DNA of 64,000 nucleotides from Epiperipatus broadwayi (GCA_028023455.1 JAQFVV010006273.1:4507128-4571127); one strand, 5' to 3'; counted from the stretch's first letter, positions 37,373-49,426 are shown. The notes: generated from the sequence alone by a model not told the origin. Program-made: numbers and translations.

Positions 37373-38799
37373 CAGATTTCTCTTTTGGAAATTTCATTCA
37401 TATTTCTCTTGGGAGAACTCTTTCAGATTTTGCTTATTCAGATTTTATTCCAAAAAGTTAGACAACTGTTGTCTTCAAAATCATGGAGAAGTTTGAACAT
37501 GCTCAAGCTAAAAGTCATATGAATTTGATGGATTCTACTATGCTTGGCTAGGCAAATAAATAGCTTTGCCTATCGTCGAGGTTCCTAAATACCATCCAAA
37601 ATGCTGTAGTATCCACCTAATAGTGATCTGAACTCTGTGCCGTGTTTGTAGGACTTTTCGTGAAACCATGCTACATATTTCCATTTTCATTGTCCGGACA
37701 AATACCTATCGACGGTTGGATCAAGCCATGCTGCCGCTGAACAGGAGCAAGAAACCAGGACAGTAATCATATCTCTCCTCCATTGAACTATTTACTTTCT
37801 ATCCTTTTTTATTCATACCTTTTTTTTAATTGCTTCATTGAATTGTATTTAGGAAATGTTGTATTTAATTATATTTGTATTGTAACCATTTTTTTTTATT
37901 AGACTAGTCTTAGATATATATTGTGCGATCATCTATCTATATATTTAACCCTTTTTCCTTCACTATTCTTCATTACTAACGTTTATAAATATTTCGTATT
38001 CCATTGCGGTTAAGTTTAAAGGTTAGTTTTTCATTTAAATCTCTTTCCAATTTTCATTACATTTGTAAAATTCAATACGAGTAAGTTTCCTTTTGTTTGC
38101 CAACTTGATCTCAATAACACCTCTTTTGTCCACCAGTAGCTTATTACGTATATCTGATTTAGCTATATACGTCTTAAATAATTTTTAAACTGTCTGTTTT
38201 TAGCGCAAAGCAATTAGAAAATGCTTTGCGAAGGATTTTTATTATTGTACTTTATTGAGGAGATTCGAATTGACAATTTTATTAAAATTGGAAAGAAAAG
38301 ATTTAGACCACAAACATATTAATCTGTTTTTATTGTCTAATTAGTTTGTTTCATTAATTTAGGGAAATAGCGGAGGCCATTAAGTCATTTTTAATATTTT
38401 AAAGCCATTAATTAAACATATTATTTAACTATAAAAAGCTTGAGTTTCCTAATTTTATTATAATGCTTTATTTTACTTTTCCAATGATCCAGGCATGCAA
38501 AACACATTTTTCATAGTACTTTTACACACATTTAACTATTTAGCTCCTTAGGTGTTCCCGTCCATGTCTCTACCACTGAGGCTAAGCTTGGCCGGTTGAA
38601 AAATAATTTATGTATGGCTCAAATAATATTATTGGTTTGTAATTAGCCTCGAGAATAGGCGAATAGGGCAGAGGTCATAGTATTCTTGATTTAATATCTC
38701 ATGTATGGGTGGCCTCAAGGTACTTTCGCTTAGTATTCGAACTGGGTTAAACCAACATACATCATCTGACTGTCACAATATATATATTTCAATAATAAA
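37373..38799. other. mixed-composition stretch, unassigned
   Basis: 37470-37780 and 38530-38760 are less AT-rich than the average of the window and look like pieces of a decayed element or an old gene, but no frame longer than about 60 codons or known motif was found. Confidence 0.35.
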
Positions 38800-39631
38800 T
38801 GTAATAGTGTCATGACTAAATGGATTTATAAGTAATCATTAAAACAGTCAATACTTAGATAATCTCAATATCAATAACAATCAACAATCTGAACCTGTTG
38901 TCAAGGCAATCTCCTACTGGCAATACAGGTGGAATTCCACATATATTTATGGTTCAATGTATTAATGTAGGTACTAAAGATTGCAACTTAACCACAGAGA
39001 ATTGAAATTATTGATACAAAGAAGATTAAGTAAACCTCCTTAAGCAGGTAAATATACTTTATCCTGAATGCAGACTAATAATTAGTCATTTATAACGTTA
39101 CAAACTGCAATTATAATTTTAAAATTGTATCCAAAGTATTAATTAAAGAATAAGTGTAATAATGCTCAAACTTAAATGGTTTATAAATAATTCTTAAACC
39201 GATTTAATGTTTAGACAATCCCAATATCAATAACAATCAATAATATGAACCTGTTGTCAAGGCCATCTTTTAACAATAAAGATGGAAGAGCACTTTTATT
39301 TATGGTCTAATATATCTGTATAGATATTAAAGATTCCCTTGAGCATTATTATCTTTATTATTTAAATAATACTTTGGGTAGAATTTGAAAATTATAATTA
39401 CAGCTTGTAACTGATTGTTTATTAATCTGCATTCATTTCAGTTTATTTTTGCCTGTTTAAAGAGTTTGCTTATATTTCTTACTACCAATAATTTCAATAT
39501 TTGTTGCGAAGTTGCAATCTTTAATGTCTATATAAATATATTAGGCCATAAATAAAAGTGGGGTGTTGTCTTGACAACAGGTTCAAATTGTTGATTATTA
39601 GTGATATTGGGATTCTCTAAGTGTTGACTAG

Positions 39632-39636
<5 letters not shown>
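38800..39636. repeat. ~351-bp tandem repeat with an inverted copy
   Basis: AATATCAATAACAATCAA followed by GAACCTGTTGTCAAGGC occurs near 38870 and again near 39222 in direct orientation, about 351 bp apart. The complement (GACAACAGGTTCAAATTG) occurs near 39575. The structure is two direct units and one inverted unit ending in a TA tract, the same pattern as the retrozyme array at 48.1-49.9 kb but with a different sequence and no hammerhead core that I could find. No coding potential. Confidence 0.6.

Positions 39637-39664
<28 letters not shown>
39637..39664. repeat. TA microsatellite
   Basis: About 14 TA units at the border of the tandem-inverted repeat. Confidence 0.9.
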
Positions 39665-39668
<4 letters not shown>

Positions 39669-40029
39669 AACACATAATAAATAAATGAATCACAATAAGC
39701 TTTAAGTTTTAAAAAACTATTAAATATTAAATAATTTGCAAAAGTACTTTCAATTATTAATGCATACTCATTATTATAATAATTATGTGACAATAATTAA
39801 AAGTACTTCTAACAAATTATTTATTATTTAATATTTTTTAATATTTAAAGATTACCGCGATAGAAAAGTTTTATTGTACAAAATACTTCTGATCACATCA
39901 TGGGGAACTTTAATTATAGAAATGGAAAATAACTAAAATATAAAAGTAAATTTGTTATAATGACAGAAATGAAAAAAGACACACCTGTGGGATTTGTAAG
40001 AAAAAAAAAACTATATTATGAATTCTCCC

Positions 40030-42080
40030 TTTGAAAAAAATAGTAAATAAAAATAAACAGGAAAACATCCAAATGAAGATATGGCAGAATTGGATTATAC
40101 TAGGATTAACAGCAGATATGATTTCAAGATTATAATCTTCTTAATAGCTTCAACACATGATTGATTAATTAAATATAAGTTGCATATTAATGCAAAATTA
40201 AAAAAACAAAATCTATTAAAAAAAATAGTATTAGCATTTGATATTCCTAATAGTCTCAAACTCTCCAGTAAATTTAAATTATAACTTATTATTTATTAGT
40301 CATTTAAAAATATCAATAGACTTTGAAGATGATTCAAACATAACTGACATTAATAAGAAAATAACTCATAATATACTAAGTATGGGAATAAAGATAGCTG
40401 TTGCAAAAAAAGCAGCAATTCACCAGTAAAGGTGCAAAAAACAAAATAAATGAAACTATTTAAAAGTAAATCATTAAAAAAAAATCACATATCTGGAGTT
40501 TTGTAAAATGCTATAAAAACAGCAATAATAATATAAAAAATATAACTGAATTGGCAAAGAAAGTTAGTAAAATAAAAGTTAATTTATCAATAAAAAGAAA
40601 AAAATGGAACTATACTAAAAAGAAAGATAGCATCATGAAATGTGTAAAAAAATTGTAGATGAAAATTTTATATCAAGAAAACAAAATAATTATCATCTGA
40701 ATTTCCAAATATTTTAAATAAAAAACTAAGATATAAAACTAAATTTATGAAAATAAAAAAGGTCCAGGAAATGATGGATTTATTATTGATATCTTCAGAA
40801 AAGTAAATGATGGAATATAAAAACTATTGGTAAAACTTTATACTAAATATCTAAATGATAAGAATAAATCAGATTATTGGAATAATGTAATAATAATATT
40901 GACATTTAATAAAGAGAGAAGATATTAGAAGTTATAGACTATTCATCCATCGGTTTCATATTAATTTTTATCAAAATAATTTTTTTTTTTTTTTGTATTC
41001 AAGACAATCGAGCAAACAAATGAATTTAAAAGTAGTTTTGTAACAGTCAATTAATCACAATGACTATTAAGCAAAGTTGTAGAAAAAATCCAAAAATATA
41101 TGTTGTTATTATGTTTTGCATTTAGAAATTATAAAAAGGCATCTGATTCTATAAACATTTTCATAGTAACTAAAGCTTTGGACTATTAAATGATAGACAT
41201 GGGATATTGTCATATTATGAAAAATATTTATCAAGATGAAATGGTGATATTGAGAAGATTAACGATTGATAAGAGTGAATGTCATTATAACTCCATATCT
41301 TCAAAACTTTTACAAAAAATAATCTGTGGATTAAAATAAAAACTAATGAAATAAAAATATGTAAAGACCATTTAAGTCATCTATAGATTGCAGATGAAGT
41401 AGCTGTTTTTGCAAATAATTCTTCAGAGCTTCAAAATAAATTAAAAAAAAACTGAAGTAATAATGAATACAACTTCTGAAAAGAAAGTAAAGATTTTATA
41501 ATAATAAAATAAAAGACAGTAAAAATTACAAATAGTTTCGGTCAGATTATTAGTCCATATGGAAACATAATGGATAAAAAGAACCATAAAATTACATTTG
41601 GAAGAAGTGTTTTGGATAAAAAAAAAAAATCAATATTACAAAGAAATATTTCTGTGTGTTTGGAAAAAAGAATTATCAGTTTTATTTATGTACCTGAGTG
41701 TTTTACCTTAATAAAAAATCACATATAAAGACTTGATTTAATTCAACAAAATATAAAGAGACATCTGTGAGGAGTAACAAAAAGAGAATGAATGGAAAAT
41801 AACTTTAGAGAGAGAACATACAGATAAGAATCTAAAATAAAACTGATGTGGTTATATTTCTAAACAAATGATCATAAGTGGACAATGGAAGTATTAAATT
41901 GATCCCAAAAGATTGCAAAAGACCTAGAAGGAGGTCACATATAAGCTGGATGAATGAAATAAGGAAATGTGCTGGAATGATGTGGAGAAAAGAGATGAGA
42001 TCAGGAAAAAAAAACTTGAAAAGACCTTCATCCTGCAGTGAATCAATAATGATTGTTGATAATGATGATGATGCAGTCGT
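40030..42080 (+). pseudogene. degenerate LINE (endonuclease end, RT, 3' tail)
   Basis: Fragments appear in the order expected of a LINE ORF2. First is an endonuclease-terminal DYTRINSRYDFK-like block (about 40095-40130), then KKGPGNDGFIIDIFRK (about 40755-40805) and a decayed RPIS-like block. The RT catalytic region is read as HLSHL, stop, IADEVAVFANNSSELQNKL (about 41367-41440), where the expected FADD is replaced by a stop and IADE. FGQIISPYGNIMD follows (about 41535-41575), then the C-terminal block CKRPRRRSHISWMNEIRKCAGMMW (about 41910-41985). The 3' end (CATCCTGCAGTGAATC and a TGATGATG tail, to about 42075) matches the 3.8-kb fragment. Stops and shifts are everywhere; it is an old copy. 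An RTE- or I-like clade is my inference. Confidence 0.7.
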
Positions 42081-42305
42081 CTATATAACTTTCAGTTATA
42101 CGCTTAGGTAAATAACTAATTAAAAACTGGTTTGCAAACTTAAATCATATCATCTGATAAAAAACTTTGTCTAATCTTCTAAAAAACCAAATGTAAACAG
42201 CACTGTTATCTTACATCCTAATTTTAAATAAGGGCAGTACGTCAGATATTAATGGTTTATATGTATAAAATCAACTATAAATTATTTCCTTCTTTTCTGA
42301 GCTAA
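42081..42305. other. AT-rich non-coding stretch
   Basis: Nothing recognised between the LINE and the next fold-back. Confidence 0.35.
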
Positions 42306-42450
42306 TGTAATAAACCGACTGTTAATCAACACATATGCAGAAAAGATAGCTTTTTTAAATATTCAGCTTTATTACGGCCTAATAAAACTGAATATTTAAA
42401 AAAAATCTATCTTTTCTGCGAATGTGCTCATTAACAGTCGTTTATTATAA
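42306..42450. mobile_element. fold-back/MITE family 2, copy 1
   Basis: Inverted arms about 42308-42372 and 42380-42449 (AATAAACCGACTGTTAAT, GCAGAAAAGATAG, TTTTTTAAATATTCAG and their complements). A diverged copy is at 57255-57508, sharing CAGAAAAGATGG/TTTTTTTAATA/CTTTATTAC. Almost the whole element is a hairpin, with a loop of about ten bases. No coding capacity. Confidence 0.7.
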
Positions 42451-43361
42451 GTAAAAACAGGAAATATCCGAAATTTCTCAAATGTTTAGTGAGAATTTAT
42501 TACAAATTTTCATATAATATTCTGCATAAAACCATGTAAATTTTCTAATTATATATATATGCTTATAAAAATATTTGAACAATTTATTGTATATCTATTT
42601 TTAATACAAATAAAATATTATAGCATTTCCGTATATCTTGTTTAAAATTAGGGCGTAAGCTAAAAATGATTCCATTTTTAGTTTATAAGTGGGTTAGACA
42701 AATAAAAATACTTTATTAAATAATATAATCTTCGTTTGCAGTATCAAGTTTTAGTACCCTCCCTCCAAACAACAACAACAACATTTAATTAAAATAAATC
42801 AGCAGATTAGTTAATTGGAATGATTAAAATATAAATGAAAAACTTACTTGCTATAATGTTAAAAAATGCTTAAATTTTATTTATCAAATACGTTTATAAG
42901 GCTTACACTGCTCGTACACTCATGACATCATATTCAAAAGTTCTGTCTCTGTTAGTGTATGATTAAATAAGTTAATTTACTGATTTTTTTTGTTTTAAAA
43001 CAATTTTATCTATTTCAACCACTGTTTTCTCTCAGCCTTATTTCTTTAAACAATGCGATACAAAATTAAAAGGGCACTTCAATATATTACACACCATGGA
43101 TTTTTGCTAAATTTTTAAGTGAAAAGAAGAAGCAGACTGAGTTTGAATTCAGAAACTTTTAGTTTCCACATTTAATATTATACCTGTGTGCTAAACTATA
43201 CTGTTAAGACAATAGTAAAATTGAAGATTGGGTAGTTAAAGCTTCTTTATGACTTCTAAGCTCAAAGCAGCATTTGGCTTTCTGAGAAATAAAAATTTTT
43301 AATTACTATTACTACTATTCTCTCTATATATATTTTAACCTTCATAATACTTTATATGTAT
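42451..43361. other. AT-rich non-coding stretch
   Basis: No gene or repeat recognised. Confidence 0.4.
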
Positions 43362-43880
43362 GTTCTTTTGATAAATGTATATGAATTTTTTAAATTATGT
43401 ATTCTAAAATATACAAAGTTAAACGTGTATAGAATAAATTATAATAGATTACATCGTGCTTTAATACATTTTTTCCAATTAAAGTAATAAAATAAGGCCG
43501 AACACTTTCAAAAGTTACAATACTTTCATATTTATAAGGGGAAATTGTGAAGGGAATTACAAAAAAATTTAAAATATTATTAATAACTGTAAAAATTAAA
43601 AACATTTTATAATTCTTTATTATAAAATAAAATTAACTATTAATAATACTATGTTGCTATGGAAACCAATTGGAAACAAAAAGAAATCTCCGATCGTCTG
43701 CTTTAAGCAAAAGAAAGGGAATGACTTTTTTTGTTATGTTATGTTATTAACAGGCTGGAAGTCAAAAAAATTGTAATGATTGTTTAAGTAGATACAATGC
43801 AGTTTTTGAGGTAAAACTTCAGAGTGCCTCATCCTGAAATAGAACTATATACAAAAGAATGCCATAGAAATTAACTTCAT
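43362..43880 (+). repeat. dispersed ~450-bp repeat, copy 1 (possible LTR)
   Basis: Matches 47076-47500 in the same orientation. Shared blocks are CTTTTGATAAATGTATATG, TTATGTATTCTAAAATATA, AAATAAAATTAACTATTAAT, AAACCAATTGGA, TCTGCTTTAA.CAAAAGAAAGGGAAT, AAAAAAATTGTAATGATT and AGAGTGCCTCA. The two copies flank coding remnants (45.1-46.2 kb), so they could be LTRs of an old element. Clear TG...CA ends, primer site and target duplication were not found. Confidence 0.6.
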
Positions 43881-45089
43881 TGGACTGAAAAGGTGTGACA
43901 CTTGATATAAGAAAACTTGTTCTCTAATTAGTAGTCAAATAGAAATATTCTTCTATGACTTGATTTATAAATTTGCATAATTTTGACACTCTCATTTACA
44001 GAAAAATATTTCATGGAAATAATTACGACTGAAACAAACCACAAGAAATTAAAATATTAAAAATTGCTTGGAATTTCATGGCCATGTCTTGATTCAAAAT
44101 TGAATGAAACATTAGCACAATGAAACATAAATAGATAATTGCATAAACATAATATAAACTTTTTGTGTGTGAATTATTATGAATCACCAAAGATTTTTTG
44201 CTATCATGCATGCTCTCCATACAAATATTTAGATGTAAATATGATTTGCTATATCATTCTCATTTGTTTGTTAAAATTAAAATTATTGTTAATAATTTTT
44301 GTTGCTTGTTTATTTCTCATGTGAATTTTATGTAGATTATTTTACTTTATCTTTTAATAATATTATTAATATGGACAGGATAACGGGCAGAAAACAAGGT
44401 TGGTTCTTCAAAAAGTCTTGCTTTTATGTGTGCCCAGTCTGGTAATTATCAGTGCCTATTATAAATTAATCATTTCAAAATAAAAATTGCATTGTCATCC
44501 ACTATGTACATGGTTGCCTGTTAGATATTTATAATTGTCCCAGACTAAAATTAATTTGCAAATATTATCATTTTATTGTTATTTGTTTATCAATTTAATA
44601 TTTTGTTAAAAAGGGCAATTACTATTATATTTGGGCCTAGTCTAAGATATTCTTGATCAAAACAAGCAGGGATTAAACCCAGTTTAATTGAATTTTTTTT
44701 TATATTAGCAGTGGGAAAAAAAATTAACCATTAAAATATGGACTGTAAAGCACTTAGTCAGATGAGAAATATGAGAATTTATTTTATGGTAAAAAAATAA
44801 ATCAACCAATAAATAAACTTATAAGTATTTTAAAGAGTGACAGTGATAGAAATAAGTGTGTAGAGATAATAGTAGGAAAATAAATAAAATAAGGCATTAA
44901 AAATAAAATACAGTGCAGTGATAGAAAGCTATATGATGGGAAGAGGAGTGGGCATTCTAATTATCAAATAAATAAAAAAAAAATATTAAAGTTACATATA
45001 TGTTTTTAAATTATTATAGAAAAGTTGGCAGCTAATTTTATTATAATTTGTTATAAATGATTATCCAAGCTAAAGCAAAAATTGAAACT
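43881..45089. other. AT-rich non-coding stretch
   Basis: Lies between the repeat copy and the gag-like remnant. No frame or motif recognised. Confidence 0.35.
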
Positions 45090-46220
45090 CAGGGAAATGA
45101 AAAATGGGACTCATAATAGTGGATTTATGAATATGACTATGAACATGGTCATGGAATTAAAAGATAAAATTGAAAAACAAAATGAAGATTTAAAGGCCAG
45201 ATGGAAGATCTTAAAACTTAAAATAAAACTTTTGAAAAACAAACTCATGATTTGAAAGATCAAATGAAAGATTTTAAACCATAAATAAAAAAATGAAAAA
45301 CCAAATAGAAGAATAAAATGAAGAACTTAAAAAGCCATATAAAAATTAGATCAGAGAAAATAAATATAAATAGAACAATTAGCAGAAGAAATAATAAATA
45401 CATTAGAAAGTTGCTTTTTAGGATTAGAAAATAAGGTTAGTGCAATAAGTCTCAAAGTTCAAAATAATAAAAAAAATGTTGTGGTAGTGGAGCAAATAGA
45501 TAAAGCTGATTGTGATAGAATTTCAGAATCACAATTGATAGATGTGTCTGAGGTAAATGAAACAGATAAAATTAATGTTATATGTTAGAGTGCATTAAAT
45601 AAAGCTGATCATGATAGTCTAAATAAGTTTAAGGGTGGCATACAAGCCTTGTATGTAGATGTCAGTGTTATAATTTATTATGTATTTGAAAGTACAAATA
45701 AAATAAATAAAAGTAAATCAAAGAAATGACTAATTTGGAAAATGAATTAGATTATTTAAATATGATAGAAATAGAGGAATAAGAAAATCACTTATTCAAG
45801 TTAAATATAAAAGTATTTTGCTTAGAATGATGTGTTAAAAAAAGAATTAGGAAACCACCAGGTTTAAAAATAAGAAAATCAGATAAAACAAACCCAGAAT
45901 TAAAACTAGTAATTAGGCTAGATAGATTGTCCCATAAATTGTTAATTTCAAAGCCTTATCAAGTGAGAGCAAAAGTAAAAAGTAGAGCTAAAAACAACAA
46001 ACAGTAAGTTACAGAAAATCCCTTTTATTAACAAATGAAATCAGAGTGACCATTTGGTAAATAAAAGATATTTCAGGTCATTCCAAGTGAAGGCCTACAT
46101 ATTAATAAAATAATATTTGGAGAAAGACAAAGTTTAATTTTTCTATGACTAAGGATGGCCTTAAGTTGATGACCCTGGACTTGTTAAAAAGATATATGAT
46201 ATAGGAAAATGAACAAATAA
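45090..46220 (+). pseudogene. gag-like coding remnant with coiled-coil composition, uncertain
   Basis: A/G-rich plus-strand sequence with long stretches of codon-like texture. It gives repeated ELKDKIEKQNEDLK / KQTHDLKDQMKDFK-type heptads (45155-45290), then LAEEIINTLESCFLGLENKVS (about 45378-45440). It continues with VVVVEQIDKADCDRISESQLIDVSEVNETDKINVIC (about 45480-45590) and a basic region RKPPGLKIRKSDKTNPELKL (about 45850-45910). Stops and shifts interrupt it. The coiled-coil N-terminus followed by a basic region resembles Gag of some LTR retrotransposons, and it sits between two direct repeats. No protease, RT or zinc knuckle was recognised, so the assignment is tentative; a decayed host coiled-coil gene is an alternative. 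Confidence 0.3.
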
Positions 46221-47075
46221 TTATGGAATACAGAATAAAAGTAAATACTACAGACTAGACTAAAATGACTTGTTTGAAAATAATTTGTGGTGCTTAAATG
46301 CTAAAAAAAATAGTTGATAAAGAAGTCATGTTAAATGAGTTAAATATAAATGTTAACTGCTAAAGCATTTTAATGACATCACTATATAATTTGAATTAAA
46401 ATTGATTCCATTCATTTCTTGATGGTTAATCATGTTGCTTTCTGTATGATGATGATAGAAGAGTTTTTCTTTGATTTGAAATTGTCATGTTTTCATGATA
46501 TTCCAGAGATCTTATCTCAGCACTGTTTCCAACCCTTTTATACTTACAATTATTGGCATTTTAATCTCAAAAGACAGTCATGTATAAGTTTTATATTTGT
46601 CAGCTTCTAAATCTCAAGAGTGAGCCAGGCCTAATTCTTATATTGCATTATGGATTAGCCTTTAAATCTCAGAGCAGAGCAAAGCTTTTGTTAAAATGTT
46701 GGTGTTCATTTACATTAGTGCTTGAAATAACTCTCTTGGTGTATATGTTGCATCATACATTCATTGTCATTGTGAGATTTCTTTTTTTAACTCAGCATTG
46801 CAAGTGAATGATCATTATGAAAAAATTATATGTATACAAAGTATGATAGAATTAATAAATATTATCTAGACCAAGGGTGACATGTTAGGCTTTATATTTG
46901 TACCAGCTTGTAAGTCCATTTAAAATAAGTTGCTAAGCATGACATTATTTTTAAGATTAAAAGGAAAAAAAAGTAGAATAGAAATAAAATTAAATGATGT
47001 TTATGCCAAATCGATTTTAATTTATTCTTAAATGGAGGAGTAAATGCAATTTCCATGACAGATTTTACATGCATT
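46221..47075. other. AT-rich stretch with short unassigned frames
   Basis: Two overlapping plus-strand frames of 63 and 75 codons (46419-46807) lack recognisable domains. The composition is slightly less AT-rich than the flanks. Possibly the remainder of the 43.4-47.5 kb element. Confidence 0.3.
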
Positions 47076-47500
47076 GTCTTTTGATAAATGTATATGCATT
47101 ATTTTATTATGTATTCTAAAATATATAAGTCATGTATATAAAATGAATTATAAAGAAATTTAAAATAATAATAATTGTAAAAATTAAAAATGTATTATAA
47201 TTCTTTATTGTAAAATAAAATTAACTATTAATAGTATCATGTTGCTTTGAAAACCAATTGGAGACAAAAGAAAACTCGGATCATCTGCTTTAAACAAAAG
47301 AAAGGGAATCACTTTCTTCATTGCGTTAATTACAGAATAGAAGACAAAAAAATTGTAATGATTATTTAAGTAGATATAATGCAGTTTCTGGGATAAAATT
47401 TTAGAGTGCCTCACTCTGAAATTTCCAGTAGAGTAGCCTATTATGCAACTGTAAATAAAAGATGCTTCAGAAATTAATTCCAATTCTGCTGTTTTATTAA
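47076..47500 (+). repeat. dispersed ~450-bp repeat, copy 2 (possible LTR)
   Basis: Direct copy of 43362-43880, roughly 80% alike by eye, with indels. It starts near CTTTTGATAAATGTATATGC and runs past AGAGTGCCTCACTCTGAAAT. The 110-codon minus-strand frame across it is probably spurious, because the first copy has only a shorter, different frame. Confidence 0.6.
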
Positions 47501-48114
47501 TTGCTTTCAGATGCTGAAAATCTTCAACAGATTGCATCTCCTAATTTTAGCATAAATAATAGAGGATCTAAAAATTTTATAAGCATTTTATTTCATTTTT
47601 TTAATGAAAAAATAGCTTAAGTGGAAAATCTACCTATTCAGTCTAAAGACATCAAAGATATGAAATATGATTAATTTATTTGTAATTGAAGTTCAATACT
47701 ATATATAAATCAATCAAAGAAAAACTTAAAAAAACTATTATGTTTTGTAATAATTGAATGATCTATTGCTCCAGAGTTCATAAGAAGTTCAAGCACCAGA
47801 TATAACAGAGGTGGGCATAGATTTATATATTTTATTTTCTCATTCTATGACTGCAATAAACTGTTTGGGACTTGCTCCACATATTTTAAAGGCGACTCTA
47901 TTATCCATATGGCTATAAGAAGGGCCACTTGATTATAAATGTCTAATTTATTCCAAAAATCTTATAACCCATAATACTAAAAAATAAAAAATCCAATTAG
48001 ATAAGCTCTCCCTCTTTATATATATATATATTATATCAAACATTATTACAAGATACTGATATAAATAAAATATTATCTGGGTATATCTGTGTATAATTTA
48101 TTGAATATATATAT
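47501..48114. other. AT-rich non-coding stretch
   Basis: No gene recognised. TA-rich tracts occur near 48020 and 48105-48116, at the left edge of the retrozyme array. Confidence 0.4.
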
Positions 48115-48266
48115 ATGAAAAACAAAAACAAGTTTTAATCACGTTAAAACCTGCTGATGCTTGTATTTATGATCATAGATGGCGTTTTTACCAAAAACAC
48201 GATCAAGCGTTTGTTTACATAAACGATCAAAGAGTCAGAATTAACTATCTCTTTCGTTTTAGCCCA

Positions 48267-48312
48267 CTTTCAGATCAGCTGATTTCAAGCTATTTGCTAT
48301 CATCAGTGAAAG
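48267..48312 (-). ncRNA. hammerhead ribozyme, unit 1
   Basis: Read on the minus strand from 48312. Stem I 5' strand CUUUCA is followed by the invariant CUGAUGA (48306-48300). Stem II is UAGC-AAAUA-GCUU, with three Watson-Crick pairs above a U-U. Then come GAA (48286-48284), the self-complementary stem III AUCAGCUGAU (48283-48274) and C at position 17 (48273). Predicted cleavage is between 48273 and 48272. The stem I 3' strand UGAAAG pairs perfectly with the 5' strand. Stem III can pair between two molecules or fold with three pairs and an AGCU loop, as in other minimal type I animal hammerheads. All invariant core bases are present. Confidence 0.85.
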
Positions 48313-48677
48313 ACAGAGCCAAGAAACTAGATCTAAAAACTGACTCCAAGTGTTTATGCACAGAGTTTCTATCAGTTTGCAAGCATGAAATTTTTCAGAC
48401 CGATAAAGTCTTCAAATTCAGCCAAACAAGCTAGATAGCTATATGGGTCTGATCTCAGTTCAGCTTCTCCACATAGTCAAAGCCTCTGCAATCTATATCA
48501 TTGTGGAAATCTTTAAAGGTAGATTTATGAAAAACAAAAACAAGTTTTAATCACGTTAAAACCTGCTGACGCTTGTATTTATGATCATAGATGGCGTTTT
48601 TACCAAAAAACGATCAAGTGTTTGTTTACATAAACAATCAAAGAGTCAGAATTAACTATCTCTTTTGTTTTAGCCCA

Positions 48678-48723
48678 CTTTCAGATCAGCTGATTTCAAG
48701 CTATTTGCTATCATCAGTGAAAG
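48678..48723 (-). ncRNA. hammerhead ribozyme, unit 2
   Basis: Identical in all 46 positions to the unit 1 ribozyme and lies 411 bp from it. Predicted cleavage between 48684 and 48683 on the minus strand. A transcript through both units would release a ~411-nt monomer. Confidence 0.85.
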
Positions 48724-49380
48724 ACAGAGCCAAGAAACTAGATCTAAAAACTGACTCCAAGTGTTTATGCACAGAGTTTCTATCAGTTTGCAAGCATGAC
48801 ATTTTTCAGACTGATAAAGTCTTCAAATTCAGCCAAACAAGCAAGATAGCTATATGGGTCTGATCTCAGTTCAGCTTCTCCACATAGTCAAAGCCTATAT
48901 CATTGCGGAAACCTTTAAAGGTAGATTTATGAAAAACAAAAACAAGTTTTAATCACGTTAAAACCTGCTGACGCTTGTATTTATGATCATAGATGGTGTT
49001 TTTACCAAAAACACAATCAAGCGTTTGTTTACATAGTTAATTCTGACTCTTTGATTGTTTATGTAAACAAACGCTTGATCGTGTTTTTGGTAAAAACGCC
49101 ATCTATGATCATAAATACAAGCATCAGCAGGTTTTAACGTGATTAAAACTTGTTTTTGTTTTTCATAAATCTACCTTTAAAGGTTTCCGCAATGATATAG
49201 ATTGCAGAGGCTTTGACTATGTGGAGAAGCTGAACTGAGATCAGACCCATATAGCTATCTAGCTTGTTTGGCTGAATTTGAAGACTTTATCGGTCTGAAA
49301 AATTTCATGCTTGCAAACTGATAGAAACTCTGTGCATAAACACTTGGAGTCAGTTTTTAGATCTAGTTTCTTGGCTCTGT

Positions 49381-49426
49381 CTTTCACTGATGATAGCAAA
49401 TAGCTTGAAATCAGCTGATCTGAAAG
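49381..49426 (+). ncRNA. hammerhead ribozyme, unit 4 (inverted half)
   Basis: Same 46-nt sequence on the plus strand: CUUUCA 49381-49386, CUGAUGA 49387-49393, stem II 49394-49406, GAA 49407-49409, stem III 49410-49419, C17 at 49420, UGAAAG 49421-49426. Cleavage predicted after 49420. Confidence 0.85.

Noticed and set aside
38862-39600. Hammerhead core in the 351-bp repeat
   Set aside because: No CUGAUGA followed by GAA at a plausible distance was found on either strand of the units.
46419-46807. Two overlapping short frames as a membrane protein gene
   Set aside because: Hydrophobic composition is common in AT-rich noise; no start context, splice signals or family features support a gene.
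47205-47537. 110-codon minus-strand frame
   Set aside because: It lies within the dispersed repeat, and the homologous copy at 43.4-43.9 kb does not preserve it.
48591-48863. 90-codon frame within retrozyme unit 2 as a gene
   Set aside because: The same region in unit 1 is frame-broken, the frame crosses the ribozyme region on the opposite strand, and no domain is recognisable. Chance frame in a noncoding repeat.
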